DNA from: Tamlana flava
GTDB lineage: Bacteria > Bacteroidota > Bacteroidia > Flavobacteriales > Flavobacteriaceae
DNA length: 64,000 nt
Direction of reading: 5' to 3'
NCBI RefSeq assembly: GCF_041287255.1
Contig: NZ_JBGGTX010000001.1
Span: forward strand, 434,001-498,000
Positions 43,158 through 53,269 of this stretch are shown here, one piece after another; positions within the stretch are counted from its first letter, which is position 1, and the number at the start of each line of letters is the position of its first letter. Made by a program: the position numbers and the translations under genes. The notes under the pieces were generated by a model that ran no database searches, had not been told where the DNA came from, and worked only from the letters and a program-made list of their open reading frames with translations.

Positions 43158-45764
43158 ATGAACTTGAACAATTATACCATTAAATCGCAGGAAGCTATAC
43201 AGCAAGCGCAACAAATTGCTCAGGGCTTTGGTCATCAACAAATTGAAAATGAACATATTTTTAAGGGCATTTTTGAGGTTGATGAAAACGTGCTACCATT
43301 CCTTTTGAAAAAGCTGAATGTAAACGTTTCTATACTGCAACAAGCATTGGATAAACAGCTTGAAAGTTTTTCTAAAGTTTCGGGCGGCGAACTCATGCTA
43401 TCCCGCGAAGCCGGAAAAACGCTCAATGAGGCTGCTATCATTGCAAAAAAAATGAAAGATGATTATGTGTCTATCGAGCATTTAATTTTGGCTGTTTTTA
43501 AATCTAACAGCAAAATTGCCCAAATGCTGAAAGACCAAGGCGTTACCGAAAAAACCTTATCCGCTGCCATTGTTGAGCTTAGACAAGGTGACCGTGTAAC
43601 GTCGCAAAGTCAGGAGGACACCTATAACTCATTAAATAAATATGCCAAAAACCTAAACCAGTTAGCCAAGGATGGCAAGTTAGATCCTGTTATTGGTCGT
43701 GATGAAGAAATTAGACGTATTCTTCAAATCCTTTCGCGAAGAACTAAAAACAACCCAATTTTGGTGGGTGAACCCGGTACAGGTAAAACTGCTATTGCCG
43801 AAGGTTTAGCGCACCGAATTATTGATGGCGATATTCCTGAAAACCTAAAGGACAAACAAATTTTTGCTTTAGATATGGGGGCTTTAATAGCCGGTGCCAA
43901 ATATAAAGGTGAATTTGAGGAACGCCTAAAAGCCGTTATTAAAGAGGTAACCAGTAGCGATGGAGATATCGTTCTGTTCATTGACGAAATTCACACCCTT
44001 GTGGGTGCTGGAGGCGGACAAGGCGCTATGGACGCAGCCAATATTTTAAAGCCTGCCCTAGCCCGCGGAGAACTCCGTGCAATCGGCGCCACCACTTTGG
44101 ATGAGTACCAAAAGTATTTTGAAAAGGACAAAGCTTTAGAACGTCGTTTTCAAAAGGTAACTGTAAACGAACCCGATACTGAAAGCGCTATTTCAATATT
44201 GCGCGGTATCAAGGAAAAATACGAAACACACCATAAAGTGCGTATAAAAGATGATGCCATTATTGGTGCTGTGGAATTATCGCAACGCTACATTACCAAT
44301 AGGTTTTTGCCCGATAAAGCTATTGACTTGATGGACGAAGCGGCATCAAAAATGCGTATGGAAATCAATTCCAAACCAGAGGAACTCGATGTTTTGGATA
44401 GAAAAATTATGCAGCTAGAAATTGAAATTGAGGCCATTAAGCGTGAAAAAGATGAGGCTAAATTGAAGAGCTTGAGTTCTGAATTGGCAAATCTCAAGGA
44501 ACAACGTAACGAAATTAATGCCAAATGGAAAAGTGAAAAAGAGGTTGTGGACAATATCCAAAACGCGAAACAGGATATTGAAAACTATAAATTGGAAGCC
44601 GAAAAAGCTGAGCGCGAAGGCGATTACGGTAAAGTGGCCGAATTGCGCTATGGCAAAATAAAAGAAGCCCAAGAGCAACTGGAGATATATCAAAAGCAAT
44701 TGCAGGAACAAGGTGAGTCATCCTTAATCAAAGAGGAAGTAACCTATGACGATATTGCCGAGGTGGTTGCCAAATGGACGGGTATTCCTGTTACCAAAAT
44801 GCTTCAAAGTGAGCGCGAAAAACTGCTTAAATTGGAAGATGAATTGCACAAACGTGTGGTTGGTCAAGAAGAAGCCATTGAGGCCGTTAGTGACGCCGTA
44901 AGAAGAAGTCGCGCTGGTTTACAAAACCCTAAAAAACCTATTGGAACCTTCTTATTCCTTGGTACAACGGGCGTCGGTAAAACGGAGTTGGCAAAGGCCT
45001 TGGCCGAATATTTATTTGATGACGAAAACGCCATGACCAGAATAGACATGAGCGAATACCAGGAACGCCATGCGGTGAGCCGATTGGTTGGTGCACCTCC
45101 AGGATATATTGGCTATGATGAAGGTGGACAATTAACTGAAGCCGTGCGAAGAAAACCTTATTCTGTGGTGCTTTTGGATGAAATTGAAAAAGCACACCCC
45201 GATACCTTCAACATTTTGTTGCAAGTATTGGATGAAGGACATTTAACAGACAACAAAGGTCGTGTGGCAGATTTTAAAAACACCATCATTATCATGACGT
45301 CCAACATGGGAAGCGAATTGATACAACAGCATTTCGATAATACCAAGGACATCGATTCTGCCATTGAAGCGGCCAAAGTTGATGTTTTAGGATTACTCAA
45401 AAAGTCTGTACGACCTGAGTTTTTAAACCGTATTGACGATACCATCATGTTTACACCATTAAGCAAGGAAAACATCATCGATATTGTAGGCTTACAGCTT
45501 AAACATGTAACTAAGATGATTGCCAAACAAGGCATTACCTTTGATGCGACACCCGAAGCCATTGGTTATTTGGCTGAAAAAGGTTATAATCCAGAATACG
45601 GCGCAAGACCTGTAAAACGTGTCATCCAAAAAGAAGTCTTAAATGCGTTAAGTAAGGAGATTTTAGCAGGAAAAGTGACTACGGATAGCATCATTTTACT
45701 AGATGCCTTTGATGACAAACTTGTGTTTAGAAACCAAGGTGAATTAGTAAAAGAAGAAATTTAA
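43158..45764 (+). CDS. clpB: ATP-dependent chaperone ClpB
   Basis: An 868-residue Hsp100 disaggregase. The N-domain is at 1-145, and NBD1 has Walker A 'GEPGTGKTA' and 'LFIDEIHTLVGAG'. The coiled-coil M-domain (about 410-525, 'LDVLDRKIMQLEIEIEAIKREKDE') is what separates ClpB from ClpA and ClpC. NBD2 has 'GTTGVGKTE' and 'VLLDEIEKAHPD'. It works with DnaK to resolve aggregates. Full length and monocistronic. Confidence 0.98.
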   Translation: MNLNNYTIKSQEAIQQAQQIAQGFGHQQIENEHIFKGIFEVDENVLPFLLKKLNVNVSILQQALDKQLESFSKVSGGELMLSREAGKTLNEAAIIAKKMKDDYVSIEHLILAVFKSNSKIAQMLKDQGVTEKTLSAAIVELRQGDRVTSQSQEDTYNSLNKYAKNLNQLAKDGKLDPVIGRDEEIRRILQILSRRTKNNPILVGEPGTGKTAIAEGLAHRIIDGDIPENLKDKQIFALDMGALIAGAKYKGEFEERLKAVIKEVTSSDGDIVLFIDEIHTLVGAGGGQGAMDAANILKPALARGELRAIGATTLDEYQKYFEKDKALERRFQKVTVNEPDTESAISILRGIKEKYETHHKVRIKDDAIIGAVELSQRYITNRFLPDKAIDLMDEAASKMRMEINSKPEELDVLDRKIMQLEIEIEAIKREKDEAKLKSLSSELANLKEQRNEINAKWKSEKEVVDNIQNAKQDIENYKLEAEKAEREGDYGKVAELRYGKIKEAQEQLEIYQKQLQEQGESSLIKEEVTYDDIAEVVAKWTGIPVTKMLQSEREKLLKLEDELHKRVVGQEEAIEAVSDAVRRSRAGLQNPKKPIGTFLFLGTTGVGKTELAKALAEYLFDDENAMTRIDMSEYQERHAVSRLVGAPPGYIGYDEGGQLTEAVRRKPYSVVLLDEIEKAHPDTFNILLQVLDEGHLTDNKGRVADFKNTIIIMTSNMGSELIQQHFDNTKDIDSAIEAAKVDVLGLLKKSVRPEFLNRIDDTIMFTPLSKENIIDIVGLQLKHVTKMIAKQGITFDATPEAIGYLAEKGYNPEYGARPVKRVIQKEVLNALSKEILAGKVTTDSIILLDAFDDKLVFRNQGELVKEEI

Positions 45765-45830
45765 AATATAATAGCTGTTTTTTGTAACAAATTAGGTTGC
45801 AAAACAGTCTATTAGTTTGGTTGGTTAGTT

Positions 45831-45876
45831 GAAAAGCAACACAAATCCGTTCTTTTGGATGCGTGTTGCTTTTCCT
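45831..45876. terminator. terminator after clpB
   Basis: AAAAGCAACAC pairs with GTGTTGCTTTT, and the loop contains a second short stem (ATCC/GGAT). A T-rich tail follows. The remaining 235 bp to deoC are AT-rich leader with a TACGTA at 45938-45943, near the deoC promoter region, and no gene. Confidence 0.75.
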
Positions 45877-46111
45877 TTTTATTCGTACCTTTATAAAAAG
45901 ATTTTTAAATCGTAAAATATTTACAGAAAAAATCTGTTAAATACGTAGTTGATTTACCGTTGGTCTAAAAACCAAAAAGTTACAGAAAACTATAGTTTAA
46001 ATTATATAAATTAGTAGTTAGGTTACCCCCAAAACCTGCTATAAAACCAACCAAAACCAAACATTTTTTGTTATTCTTTTTAACAAAAAACATTAAAACC
46101 TACTTAAAACA

Positions 46112-46852
46112 ATGACTGTATCTAATTACATTGACTACACTTTATTAAAACCCACGGCAACCAGCCGGGACATCATCGAATTATGCCATACCGCCAAAGA
46201 AAATAAATTTTACAGCGTATGCGTAAACGGATGTTATGTGGCATTGGCCAATCAATTATTGGAAGACAGCAAAGTAAAGGTGTGTTCCGTAGTTGGTTTT
46301 CCATTGGGCAATATGGCAACGGCGTCAAAAGTTTATGAAGCTGAAAAAGCCATTGAAGATGGTGCCGATGAAATAGACATGGTAATCAACCTCAGTTTTT
46401 TGAAGAGCAAAAACTACGTGGCCGTCTTAAAGGACATCAGCGACGTAAAATTGGCCATTGGAAAAACACCTTTAAAAGTGATTCTTGAGGTATCGGAATT
46501 GAATAAAAATGAAATCATCAAAGCCTGCGAAATCTGTTTGGATGCCAAAGCCGATTTTGTAAAAACCTCAACTGGGTTCTCTAAAAGTGGTGCCACGCTA
46601 ACAGCGGTTAAAATCATGAAAAAAACCCTAAAAAACAGGGCTAAAATTAAAGCTTCCGGTGGTATTCGTGATTTTGATACAGCCATAAAATACATCGACG
46701 CCGGTGCAGATAGAATTGGAACCTCAGCGCCTATAAAATCACCAGAAGACAGTCTCAACATTAGAAACACCAGAATATATAATCAGTACGTTGAGAATTT
46801 CAACGTTACTTCTAAAAAGAAAAATTTAACTACAAAAGCTGGGACTAATTAG
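46112..46852 (+). CDS. deoC: deoxyribose-phosphate aldolase
   Basis: A 246-residue DeoC, which cleaves 2-deoxyribose-5-phosphate to glyceraldehyde-3-phosphate and acetaldehyde. Marks: 'IDYTLLKPTAT', 'CVNGCYVALA', 'VVGFPLGNMATASKVYEAEKAI', 'ADEIDMVINL', the Schiff-base Lys in 'ADFVKTSTGFSKSGAT' and the second Lys in 'RAKIKASGGIRDF'. It has about 20 extra C-terminal residues. Its stop overlaps the pxpC stop by 4 bp, tail to tail. Confidence 0.97.
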   Translation: MTVSNYIDYTLLKPTATSRDIIELCHTAKENKFYSVCVNGCYVALANQLLEDSKVKVCSVVGFPLGNMATASKVYEAEKAIEDGADEIDMVINLSFLKSKNYVAVLKDISDVKLAIGKTPLKVILEVSELNKNEIIKACEICLDAKADFVKTSTGFSKSGATLTAVKIMKKTLKNRAKIKASGGIRDFDTAIKYIDAGADRIGTSAPIKSPEDSLNIRNTRIYNQYVENFNVTSKKKNLTTKAGTN

Positions 46853-47697
46853 ATTATTTTAAATTCAATCGTTTGACCGCTAAATTTCTGTGCCAGAACA
46901 TCTATGGCAGATTCCTTTAATTGAAGAACGCGAGGATATCCACCCGTAGTTTGGCAGTCGCGCATTAAAGCAATCAATTTTCCTGATGGTGTTAATTGTA
47001 CCGTTCCTGGAATAACGGGTGAAGTAATGATTGGCTCAATTTTGTTTCTAATGATTTCCTCCAATTGATAGGCCATCCTATTATTTTCTTTTGAAATGGT
47101 GAACTGGGAGGTCAGTAGTTGGTTTTGTTGTTCTTCCGAAAGCAAATCGAACTCAGGCCCTTTAAACACCTCCATAATTTCTGTAGCTAAATAGGATTTA
47201 TTTATTCTAAGGCTAGCGTGCTTTGCACTGTTCTTTATTGCAACTTGTTCTATGGGCAACACATCCCCTTTTTTTAGAATATGTGAAGCCGTAATATGCG
47301 CAAACATACTTTTACTCTGCATTACTGTTTCAGTATTAAATCCTCCAGAAACACCCAAATAACAACGAAAGCCAAGTTCCAATTTCCCAAAAGATAAAAT
47401 ATCACCGCTTCTTACCGTCAAGATTTTATTATTCTCAATGGGTAAGTCATTCAACTTTGGGTGCATCGAAGCTCCTGATATACAGATAAAAGTATCGTAT
47501 TCAAATTGCAAAGTGGCTCCAGTCATGGTCATTTCAATAACTGCGGCATGTTCATCATTGCCCAACAAAGCATTCACCGTTCCCGCCGCATAGCGATCCA
47601 TAACCCCCGAATACGGCACCCCATATTCTTGATAGCCAAAACGCCCCATATCCTGAACGGTAGAATACAAGCCTGGATTTAACACCTTAACCATCAA
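46849..47697 (-). CDS. pxpC: 5-oxoprolinase subunit C (biotin-dependent carboxylase-like)
   Basis: A 282-residue PxpC/KipA-type protein. Marks: 'GLYSTVQDMGRFGYQEYGVPYSGVMD', 'ALLGNDEHAAVIEMTMTG', 'GPEFDLLSEE', and 'NRMAYQLE' with 'GTVQLTPSGKLIALMRDCQTTGGYPR'. With PxpA and PxpB it hydrolyses 5-oxoproline to glutamate using ATP. Its start overlaps the pxpB end by 11 bp. It is the last gene of the nramp-pxpABC operon. Confidence 0.95.
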   Translation of the reverse strand: MMVKVLNPGLYSTVQDMGRFGYQEYGVPYSGVMDRYAAGTVNALLGNDEHAAVIEMTMTGATLQFEYDTFICISGASMHPKLNDLPIENNKILTVRSGDILSFGKLELGFRCYLGVSGGFNTETVMQSKSMFAHITASHILKKGDVLPIEQVAIKNSAKHASLRINKSYLATEIMEVFKGPEFDLLSEEQQNQLLTSQFTISKENNRMAYQLEEIIRNKIEPIITSPVIPGTVQLTPSGKLIALMRDCQTTGGYPRVLQLKESAIDVLAQKFSGQTIEFKII

Positions 47698-48418
47698 TCA
47701 CCTCGCTTTCCAATTGGTAAACCTGAGCATCAACCAAGGTTTTAATGTCCGCATGTTCCTTTAAAGTAATGGGGCAAAACTTTATTTGGTCGCCTGCTTT
47801 TGCAAAACAAGGTTCTTCTTTTTTTATATTGAAAAAGTTTAAGGGCGAATTCCCAATGATGTTCCAACCCCCTGGGCTGGCACTTGGATAGACTCCTGTC
47901 TGATCGCCACCAATGGCCACAGAACCTTGTTCTATTTTTAAGCGCGGCGTTGATTTTCTGGGCATCATTATGTGTTCATCCAGACCACCTAAATATAAAA
48001 ATCCGGGTAAAAAGCCGATAAAATAAACTGTGTAAACGGCCTCGGAATGAAATTTAACAATATCACCTATTGTCATTTTTTTTGTTTCTGAAATAGCTTC
48101 CAAATCAATACCGAAATGGGCGTCATAGCAAACAGGGATTTTCCATAATTTTGCCTTGGATGTTGAGGAAATAGTATCAGAGTTATAGATTTTTATCAGC
48201 AAGTCAACCTCATCTTGAACATCCTTTTCCAAATGGCTATAGACAAGTAGTAGTGAATTGTATGCCGACCTAACTTCTTCTATATTGGTCACATCAGAAT
48301 ACTCAATACTAGATTTAAAACGCAGCACATCCTTTAAAATATCCTCTGAAATCAACTTGGGCCATTCAATTAAAATAGCATGCTCGCCATAAGATTTAAA
48401 AGAGAGTTGATACGCCAT
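47687..48418 (-). CDS. pxpB: 5-oxoprolinase subunit B
   Basis: A 243-residue PxpB/KipI-type protein: 'YGEHAILIEWP', 'IPVCYDAHFGIDLEAI', 'VYTVYFIGFLPGFLYLGGLD', 'MPRKSTPRLKIEQGSVAIGGDQTGVYPSASPGGWNIIG'. It associates with PxpC. The gene is 5 bp after pxpA and overlaps pxpC. Confidence 0.95.
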   Translation of the reverse strand: MAYQLSFKSYGEHAILIEWPKLISEDILKDVLRFKSSIEYSDVTNIEEVRSAYNSLLLVYSHLEKDVQDEVDLLIKIYNSDTISSTSKAKLWKIPVCYDAHFGIDLEAISETKKMTIGDIVKFHSEAVYTVYFIGFLPGFLYLGGLDEHIMMPRKSTPRLKIEQGSVAIGGDQTGVYPSASPGGWNIIGNSPLNFFNIKKEEPCFAKAGDQIKFCPITLKEHADIKTLVDAQVYQLESEVIDG

Positions 48419-48423
48419 GCAAT

Positions 48424-49164
48424 CTATCTAATTTTAATGCCTTTGGCTTGTAATTTATCGACTAAACTCCTAACCAATTGAACGGCGTTTGGATTATCCC
48501 CGTGAATACAAAACGTATTGGCCCTTAAAGATACCAACTCCCCAGAAACGGTTTTGATTTTTTGAGTGACCACCGCATTATAAACATGTTCGAACATGGC
48601 ATCTTCATCCTCAATGAGGGCATTTTTCTCTGTTCGCGCAACCAAGGTAAGGTTATCGTTATAGTTCCTATCGGCAAAGGCTTCATAAAAAACGGGAATG
48701 TTATGCTCAATAGCCAAACGCGCCATTACCGAGTTATAGGGCACGTAAAGTTCGGCAGGAAGCATCAAAGCTTTCATCACCTCTACAATCACTTTTGCTG
48801 TTCGTTCATCAACCGATACAAGGTTGTATAAAGCCCCGTGAGGCTTAACATGGTGAAGTTGTAGATGTTCTTCATCAAGCACAACAATTAAATTTTTAAT
48901 TTGGTTTTTAATGGACGTAAACAATTCCACGCAGGGCATGTCCATGATTTTTCTTCCAAAATTTTCCCTATCGGGAAACGACGGGTGTGCCCCAATTTTT
49001 ACTTGATTCTGTTTAGCCAGTTTCACTACGGCTTTCATCGTGTCGTAATCTCCAGCATGGCCGCCACAGGCAATATTACATGAAGAAATATAGGGCATCA
49101 ATTGGGCTTCATTTCCAAGTCCTTCACCCATATCTACATTAATATCAATGATTTGGTGTTCCAC
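48424..49164 (-). CDS. pxpA: 5-oxoprolinase subunit A (LamB/YcsF family)
   Basis: A 246-residue LamB/YcsF protein beginning 'IDINVDMGEGLGNE', with 'ISSCNIACGGHAGD', 'KIGAHPSFPDRENFGR', 'HHVKPHGALYN' and 'TFCIHGDNPNAV'. It shares one base with the end of the Nramp gene, so the four genes form a coupled operon. Confidence 0.96.
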   Translation of the reverse strand: MEHQIIDINVDMGEGLGNEAQLMPYISSCNIACGGHAGDYDTMKAVVKLAKQNQVKIGAHPSFPDRENFGRKIMDMPCVELFTSIKNQIKNLIVVLDEEHLQLHHVKPHGALYNLVSVDERTAKVIVEVMKALMLPAELYVPYNSVMARLAIEHNIPVFYEAFADRNYNDNLTLVARTEKNALIEDEDAMFEHVYNAVVTQKIKTVSGELVSLRANTFCIHGDNPNAVQLVRSLVDKLQAKGIKIR

Positions 49165-50393
49165 TAAACTAGATTTAAGCCAAACACTTTATTAAGTGTT
49201 GCCAGAGACAGTAAGATACTAATTAAAAGGATTAAAAGCCCAAAAATATTATGTCTTGTTGTGTTTCTATGTGTCCCTAAAATAGATTCTTTGTTGACAA
49301 TCCAAATTAAAACTCCAGCAATAATCGGCAACAAAATGCCATTGGCCACTTGCGCAAACTTGATGATATCAATGGGTTTGATACCCAGCGACGAAAACAC
49401 AATGCCCAAAACCAAAACAAATAACCAAACCGCCCTAAACTTTTTGGTTTTCATGTTAGCCGACCAACCCAAACAACCACAAGCAACAAAAGCTGCTGCC
49501 AAAGGTGCCGTAATGGCACTTGTAATGCCCGCTCCGAATAAGCCAATGGCTAAAAAATATTTGGCAAAATCGCCAAATAACGGCTGCAGCCCTTTAGCCA
49601 AATCGGTAGCACTTTTAATGTTACCCTCTTGAATGGAAGCCGCCGAAACAATAATACACATAGACACCAAACCACCTAATATTATGGCTACAAGAGTATC
49701 TTTTCTAGCGTATTTTAAATCGGATTTTGTTTTCCATTTTTCCTTAACCAACGAGGCGTGTAAAAACAAATTATAGGGCACCACCGTGGTGCCGATAAGC
49801 GCAATGACGGTAAGCAAACTTTCCCTTGGGAATTTTGGAACAAAAGCACCTTTTAGAATTTCTATAATGTTTGGCTTGGTGATTACAGCGGTGATAAAAA
49901 ACGCCAAACTCATCAATGTTACCAAACCGATGAGTACCCTTTCCAAAGTTTTGTAATTTCCTAAATATAGCATCATAAAGGCAGCACCACCAACAATGAT
50001 GCTCAGAACATTTATGGAAACTTGTCCCAATTTAATATTTGGATTACCAACTATGGTTTCTAAACCTAAAACCCCACCAGTTATATTTCCTGCTTCGTAG
50101 GAGGCGTTGCCAACAACAATAGCGGAAAGCATCAAAGCAATAACCAAAAACTTAGCTAATGGGTTTTTAATGTTTTCCCGAATGATTTCGGCCAAACCTC
50201 TTTGGGTAATAATGCCCAGCCTTGCCGACATTTCCTGTAAAACAATGGTTGCTATAACCGACAAAACCATAGCCCACAAAAGTAAAAACCCAAACGCAAC
50301 CCCAGCGAGCGTACAAACTGTAACTGTACCAGGACCAATAAAGGCTGCGGCTATTAACGGACCCGGACCTATGTTTTTAAACCAATTTAGCAT
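49164..50393 (-). CDS. Nramp-family divalent metal transporter
   Basis: A 409-residue protein with about eleven membrane helices. The N-terminal 'GPGPLIAAAFIGPGTVTVCT' stands at the Nramp helix-1 position that normally reads DPGN; here it is GPGT, so a key metal ligand Asp is not present. Helix 6 shows 'TTVVPYNLFLHASL' where canonical Nramps have MPHN. These changes resemble the Nramp-related transporters found beside pxp genes rather than Mn2+/Fe2+ Nramps. It leads the pxp operon, so it may import 5-oxoproline, a related acid, or a different cation. Confidence 0.85.
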   Translation of the reverse strand: MLNWFKNIGPGPLIAAAFIGPGTVTVCTLAGVAFGFLLLWAMVLSVIATIVLQEMSARLGIITQRGLAEIIRENIKNPLAKFLVIALMLSAIVVGNASYEAGNITGGVLGLETIVGNPNIKLGQVSINVLSIIVGGAAFMMLYLGNYKTLERVLIGLVTLMSLAFFITAVITKPNIIEILKGAFVPKFPRESLLTVIALIGTTVVPYNLFLHASLVKEKWKTKSDLKYARKDTLVAIILGGLVSMCIIVSAASIQEGNIKSATDLAKGLQPLFGDFAKYFLAIGLFGAGITSAITAPLAAAFVACGCLGWSANMKTKKFRAVWLFVLVLGIVFSSLGIKPIDIIKFAQVANGILLPIIAGVLIWIVNKESILGTHRNTTRHNIFGLLILLISILLSLATLNKVFGLNLV

Positions 50394-50459
50394 ATCTATT
50401 TCAACAAAAATGGATTCTAACCTCTGTCAGCTTTCAAGCGCGTTAACTGGAATGATGAT

Positions 50460-50588
50460 TTACCCCAACCATCCTTCTTAATCCAAACTACGGGATTGAA
50501 TGGCTTCGCTAATATGCGACCCATTAATATCTTCAATGCTCTCTAAATCGGCTATCGTTCTGGAAACTTTTAAAATGCGGTCTTAAGC
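50460..50588 (-). pseudogene. decayed 3' fragment of yifB/comM
   Basis: On the minus strand this reads 'DRILKVSRTIADLESIEDIN', then 'GSHISEAIQSRSLD', then a stop and 'EGWLG' before the natural stop. It aligns without gaps to the last 40 residues of the intact YifB at 53270-54805. Two codons have become TAA (a Tyr just before the Asp, and an Arg near the end). Upstream the similarity fades. It lies directly upstream of the Nramp-pxp operon and on the other side of the surface-protein gene from the intact yifB. Confidence 0.85.
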
Positions 50589-50662
50589 ACTTGTCTATAA
50601 AATTATAATTCCTACAAAAGCAAACATATAAACACCTACTCTTAAGTTGTTATTATTGCTTC

Positions 50663-52915
50663 TTATCTTTTTAGAGAAAAATGAGATCGAAAATTTTTAG
50701 CTACATTACCTTCTTCATAATAAATCACAAACCAATAATCATCTGCTGGCATTGGTTTTCCATTAAAGCTACCATTCCAACCGGCACTATTAGGCCTAAT
50801 TTCTTTCAAAAGTTTACCGTATCGGTTAAATACTAAAACTTTAGCATTAACATCATTCATTAAAGGAATTATATTCCAAGTATCATTTTGACCATCTCCA
50901 TTAGGTGTGAAAAACTTAGGATAGTCAACCACATAAACACCCCCTTTAGTTATTGGAGAACTACAACCATCTGGATCTCTCACTGTGACGGTATGCTCTC
51001 CATATGATACATTTTCGAAAATAGGACTTATTTGAAAAGATCCAGAGTCTAATTGATATAAATAATCTCCTGGCTGAGTTGCACTTATCGTAACTACTTG
51101 GTTTTCCGAAAACGCTTCGGTTACGGTCCATTGAAAGTCAATTAAATTATTTGATGGCTTTACCGTTATATCCATTGTTGTCACACTGGCACATTGACCT
51201 ACATCAGGTGTAAACACATAATTAACTGTTCCCAAAATGCTTGTATCCACAAAAGAAGGACTCCAAGTACCTGTAATTACAGGTAAATTATCGGAGGTCG
51301 TTGGCAAAATAAAATTTCCGGAATTTTCACAAATAATAGAAGGTATACCATCAAATACAGGTTCTATTACAGGATCAACTACTATGGTTAAACTTACCAT
51401 ATTAGCACATTGCCCTGTATTAGGCGTAAAAGTATATGTTGTTGTTTGGGTATTATCGATGGCAGGAGACCAACTACCGGAATAACCATTATCGGACGTT
51501 GTTGGCAATGGAGCCAAAGGATCACCCGAGCAAATAGGTCCTACAGCTGTAAATGTTGGATTTTCTTTAGGGTTTACCGTTATAGTCATAGTCTCACTTA
51601 AAGCACACTGATTTGGATTGGGCGTGAAAGTATATGTTGTTGTTGCTGTATTATTCAAAGCTGGCGACCATACACCTGTAATACCTTCATTGGAAGTGGT
51701 TGGTAGAGCTGTCAAACTATCCCCTGAACATATTGGACCCACTTGTGCAAATGTTGGGGTAACATCGTTTGGTATTACCGTTATGGTAACGGTTGTAGGC
51801 GTCATAGGAGTACATTGACCTGGGTCAGGATTAAATGTATAATTTGAAGACCCTAAAACCGAGGTATCCACCACCGAAGGTGTCCACGTCCCTGTAATAG
51901 GCAGTGCGTTATTTGAACTTGTTGGCAATATTGCGTCTGTAGCTCCCTGACAAACAGTTGATGGAATCCCACTAAAAACAGGAGAAGCCAAAGGCAATAC
52001 CGTTACATCCAAGGTTTGTGTTGTAGCACAGGGAAACAAAACAGGATCTGGACTAAACACATAACTACCACTAGCTACATTGCTTACAACTCCTGGCGAC
52101 CAAGTTCCTGAAATTCCGTTAGGTGAGGTAGGCTGCAAAATTGGAGCTGGAGACCCTGTACAAATTGGAGGTATCATTGGGAAATCGGGATTTACGATTG
52201 CTGTACCACATGGCACACTACAACTAATCGTTTGGGGAGACACACAAGGATATCTGGTATGAGACAAAGTCATGGTTACGGTTTGCCCTGGTAGCAGTCC
52301 AAAAACTTGAAGATTAGAGGGTACCCTTGTTCCCGAAACAGGAGCCCCTCCTTGAATAGTATAAGTATAAGTATAATCATTAATAGGATTCAAGGGATCA
52401 TTAGACCAATCAAAAAACACAGAACTATCACTGTCTGCTGGTAAAATTTGAGATGGATCACATCTCAAATTCAAAATTGCTCCCCCAGTATCAGCAACTA
52501 CATTTACCACTATAGAGGCTCTCGGGCTTTCAGTAAGCCCATCAGTTTGACTAACATAATAAGTAGTCGATCCTACGGAATTCGTTGAAGGTGTTGGAGC
52601 TGTAGAAGATGGCGTTCCCCCAGTTGGAGCTGTGCCATACCAAATCAATGTATGTCCGCTCAAGGCTGTCGCCGTTAAAGGTGACGCAGAACTATTTTGA
52701 CACAAATAGATAGGAGAATTGACCACTGGTGCTGGCGGAGCAAATCTTTTATAGCCAGAAAAACTAACAAATTCTTCATTTATTCTTTTGACTATTACAC
52801 TTCCGTCTGAATATATGCTATTCCCCTTAATCAGGGCACTGCCATTCAGATTAGTATGCAATACAAAAAAAACTATGTAACTAAGACTGGTTAATGAGAT
52901 GGGGCATTTTTTCAT
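50663..52915 (-). CDS. secreted repeat protein with type IX secretion (type B) C-terminal domain
   Basis: A 750-residue surface protein. After an N-terminal signal region, residues 60-140 form an Ig-like 'PVVNSPIYLCQNSSASPLTA' domain. About five repeats of 70-80 residues follow, marked by 'G.WSP', 'YTFTPN.GQC' and 'PICSGD..APLPTTS'. The last 85 residues ('FFTPNGDGQNDTWNI', 'VFNRYGKLLKEI', 'GWNGSFNGKPMPADDYWFVI', 'FRSHFSLKR') are the gliding motility-associated C-terminal domain that directs export through the type IX system. It probably acts as an adhesin or cell-surface structural protein. It lies between the intact yifB and a decayed copy of the yifB end. Confidence 0.87.
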   Translation of the reverse strand: MKKCPISLTSLSYIVFFVLHTNLNGSALIKGNSIYSDGSVIVKRINEEFVSFSGYKRFAPPAPVVNSPIYLCQNSSASPLTATALSGHTLIWYGTAPTGGTPSSTAPTPSTNSVGSTTYYVSQTDGLTESPRASIVVNVVADTGGAILNLRCDPSQILPADSDSSVFFDWSNDPLNPINDYTYTYTIQGGAPVSGTRVPSNLQVFGLLPGQTVTMTLSHTRYPCVSPQTISCSVPCGTAIVNPDFPMIPPICTGSPAPILQPTSPNGISGTWSPGVVSNVASGSYVFSPDPVLFPCATTQTLDVTVLPLASPVFSGIPSTVCQGATDAILPTSSNNALPITGTWTPSVVDTSVLGSSNYTFNPDPGQCTPMTPTTVTITVIPNDVTPTFAQVGPICSGDSLTALPTTSNEGITGVWSPALNNTATTTYTFTPNPNQCALSETMTITVNPKENPTFTAVGPICSGDPLAPLPTTSDNGYSGSWSPAIDNTQTTTYTFTPNTGQCANMVSLTIVVDPVIEPVFDGIPSIICENSGNFILPTTSDNLPVITGTWSPSFVDTSILGTVNYVFTPDVGQCASVTTMDITVKPSNNLIDFQWTVTEAFSENQVVTISATQPGDYLYQLDSGSFQISPIFENVSYGEHTVTVRDPDGCSSPITKGGVYVVDYPKFFTPNGDGQNDTWNIIPLMNDVNAKVLVFNRYGKLLKEIRPNSAGWNGSFNGKPMPADDYWFVIYYEEGNVAKNFRSHFSLKR

Positions 52916-53269
52916 AATTCAAATTTTTATAAATGACTAAAAGTGATGAATTACTATTTTATCAATTATTTAGTAAATATATAAATTTGTTCAGTCTTGA
53001 AAAAAGGCGACAGACCAAATACATTATTATCACCACAAAAAGCATTTATACTCAGGCTATAAACCAAATAGCATACAGTACTCACAATTCTCGAAGGTTT
53101 TATTTAACTATATTATCTATTTTAATAAAAAAATCTATACCTAAATATTTTTGTAAATGGAAAGTAAAAATAGAATCTCCAAAACCTGAATTCATTCCCG
53201 TTATGAAGTTTTATTCATAACACTAAAGAACAGTTAAATACTTTTAAAGTTCCATCACACCTGGGAATA
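52916..53269. other. 354-bp intergenic interval
   Basis: A plus-strand frame at 52933-53220 (95 codons, rich in Ile, Lys and Tyr) has no recognisable motif and starts inside the probable promoter region of the surface protein, so I do not call it a gene. No hairpin or repeat stands out. Confidence 0.4.

Noticed and set aside
52933..53220. 95-codon plus-strand frame upstream of the surface-protein gene
   Set aside because: No motif, biased composition of AT-rich DNA, and it lies in the promoter region between two genes.
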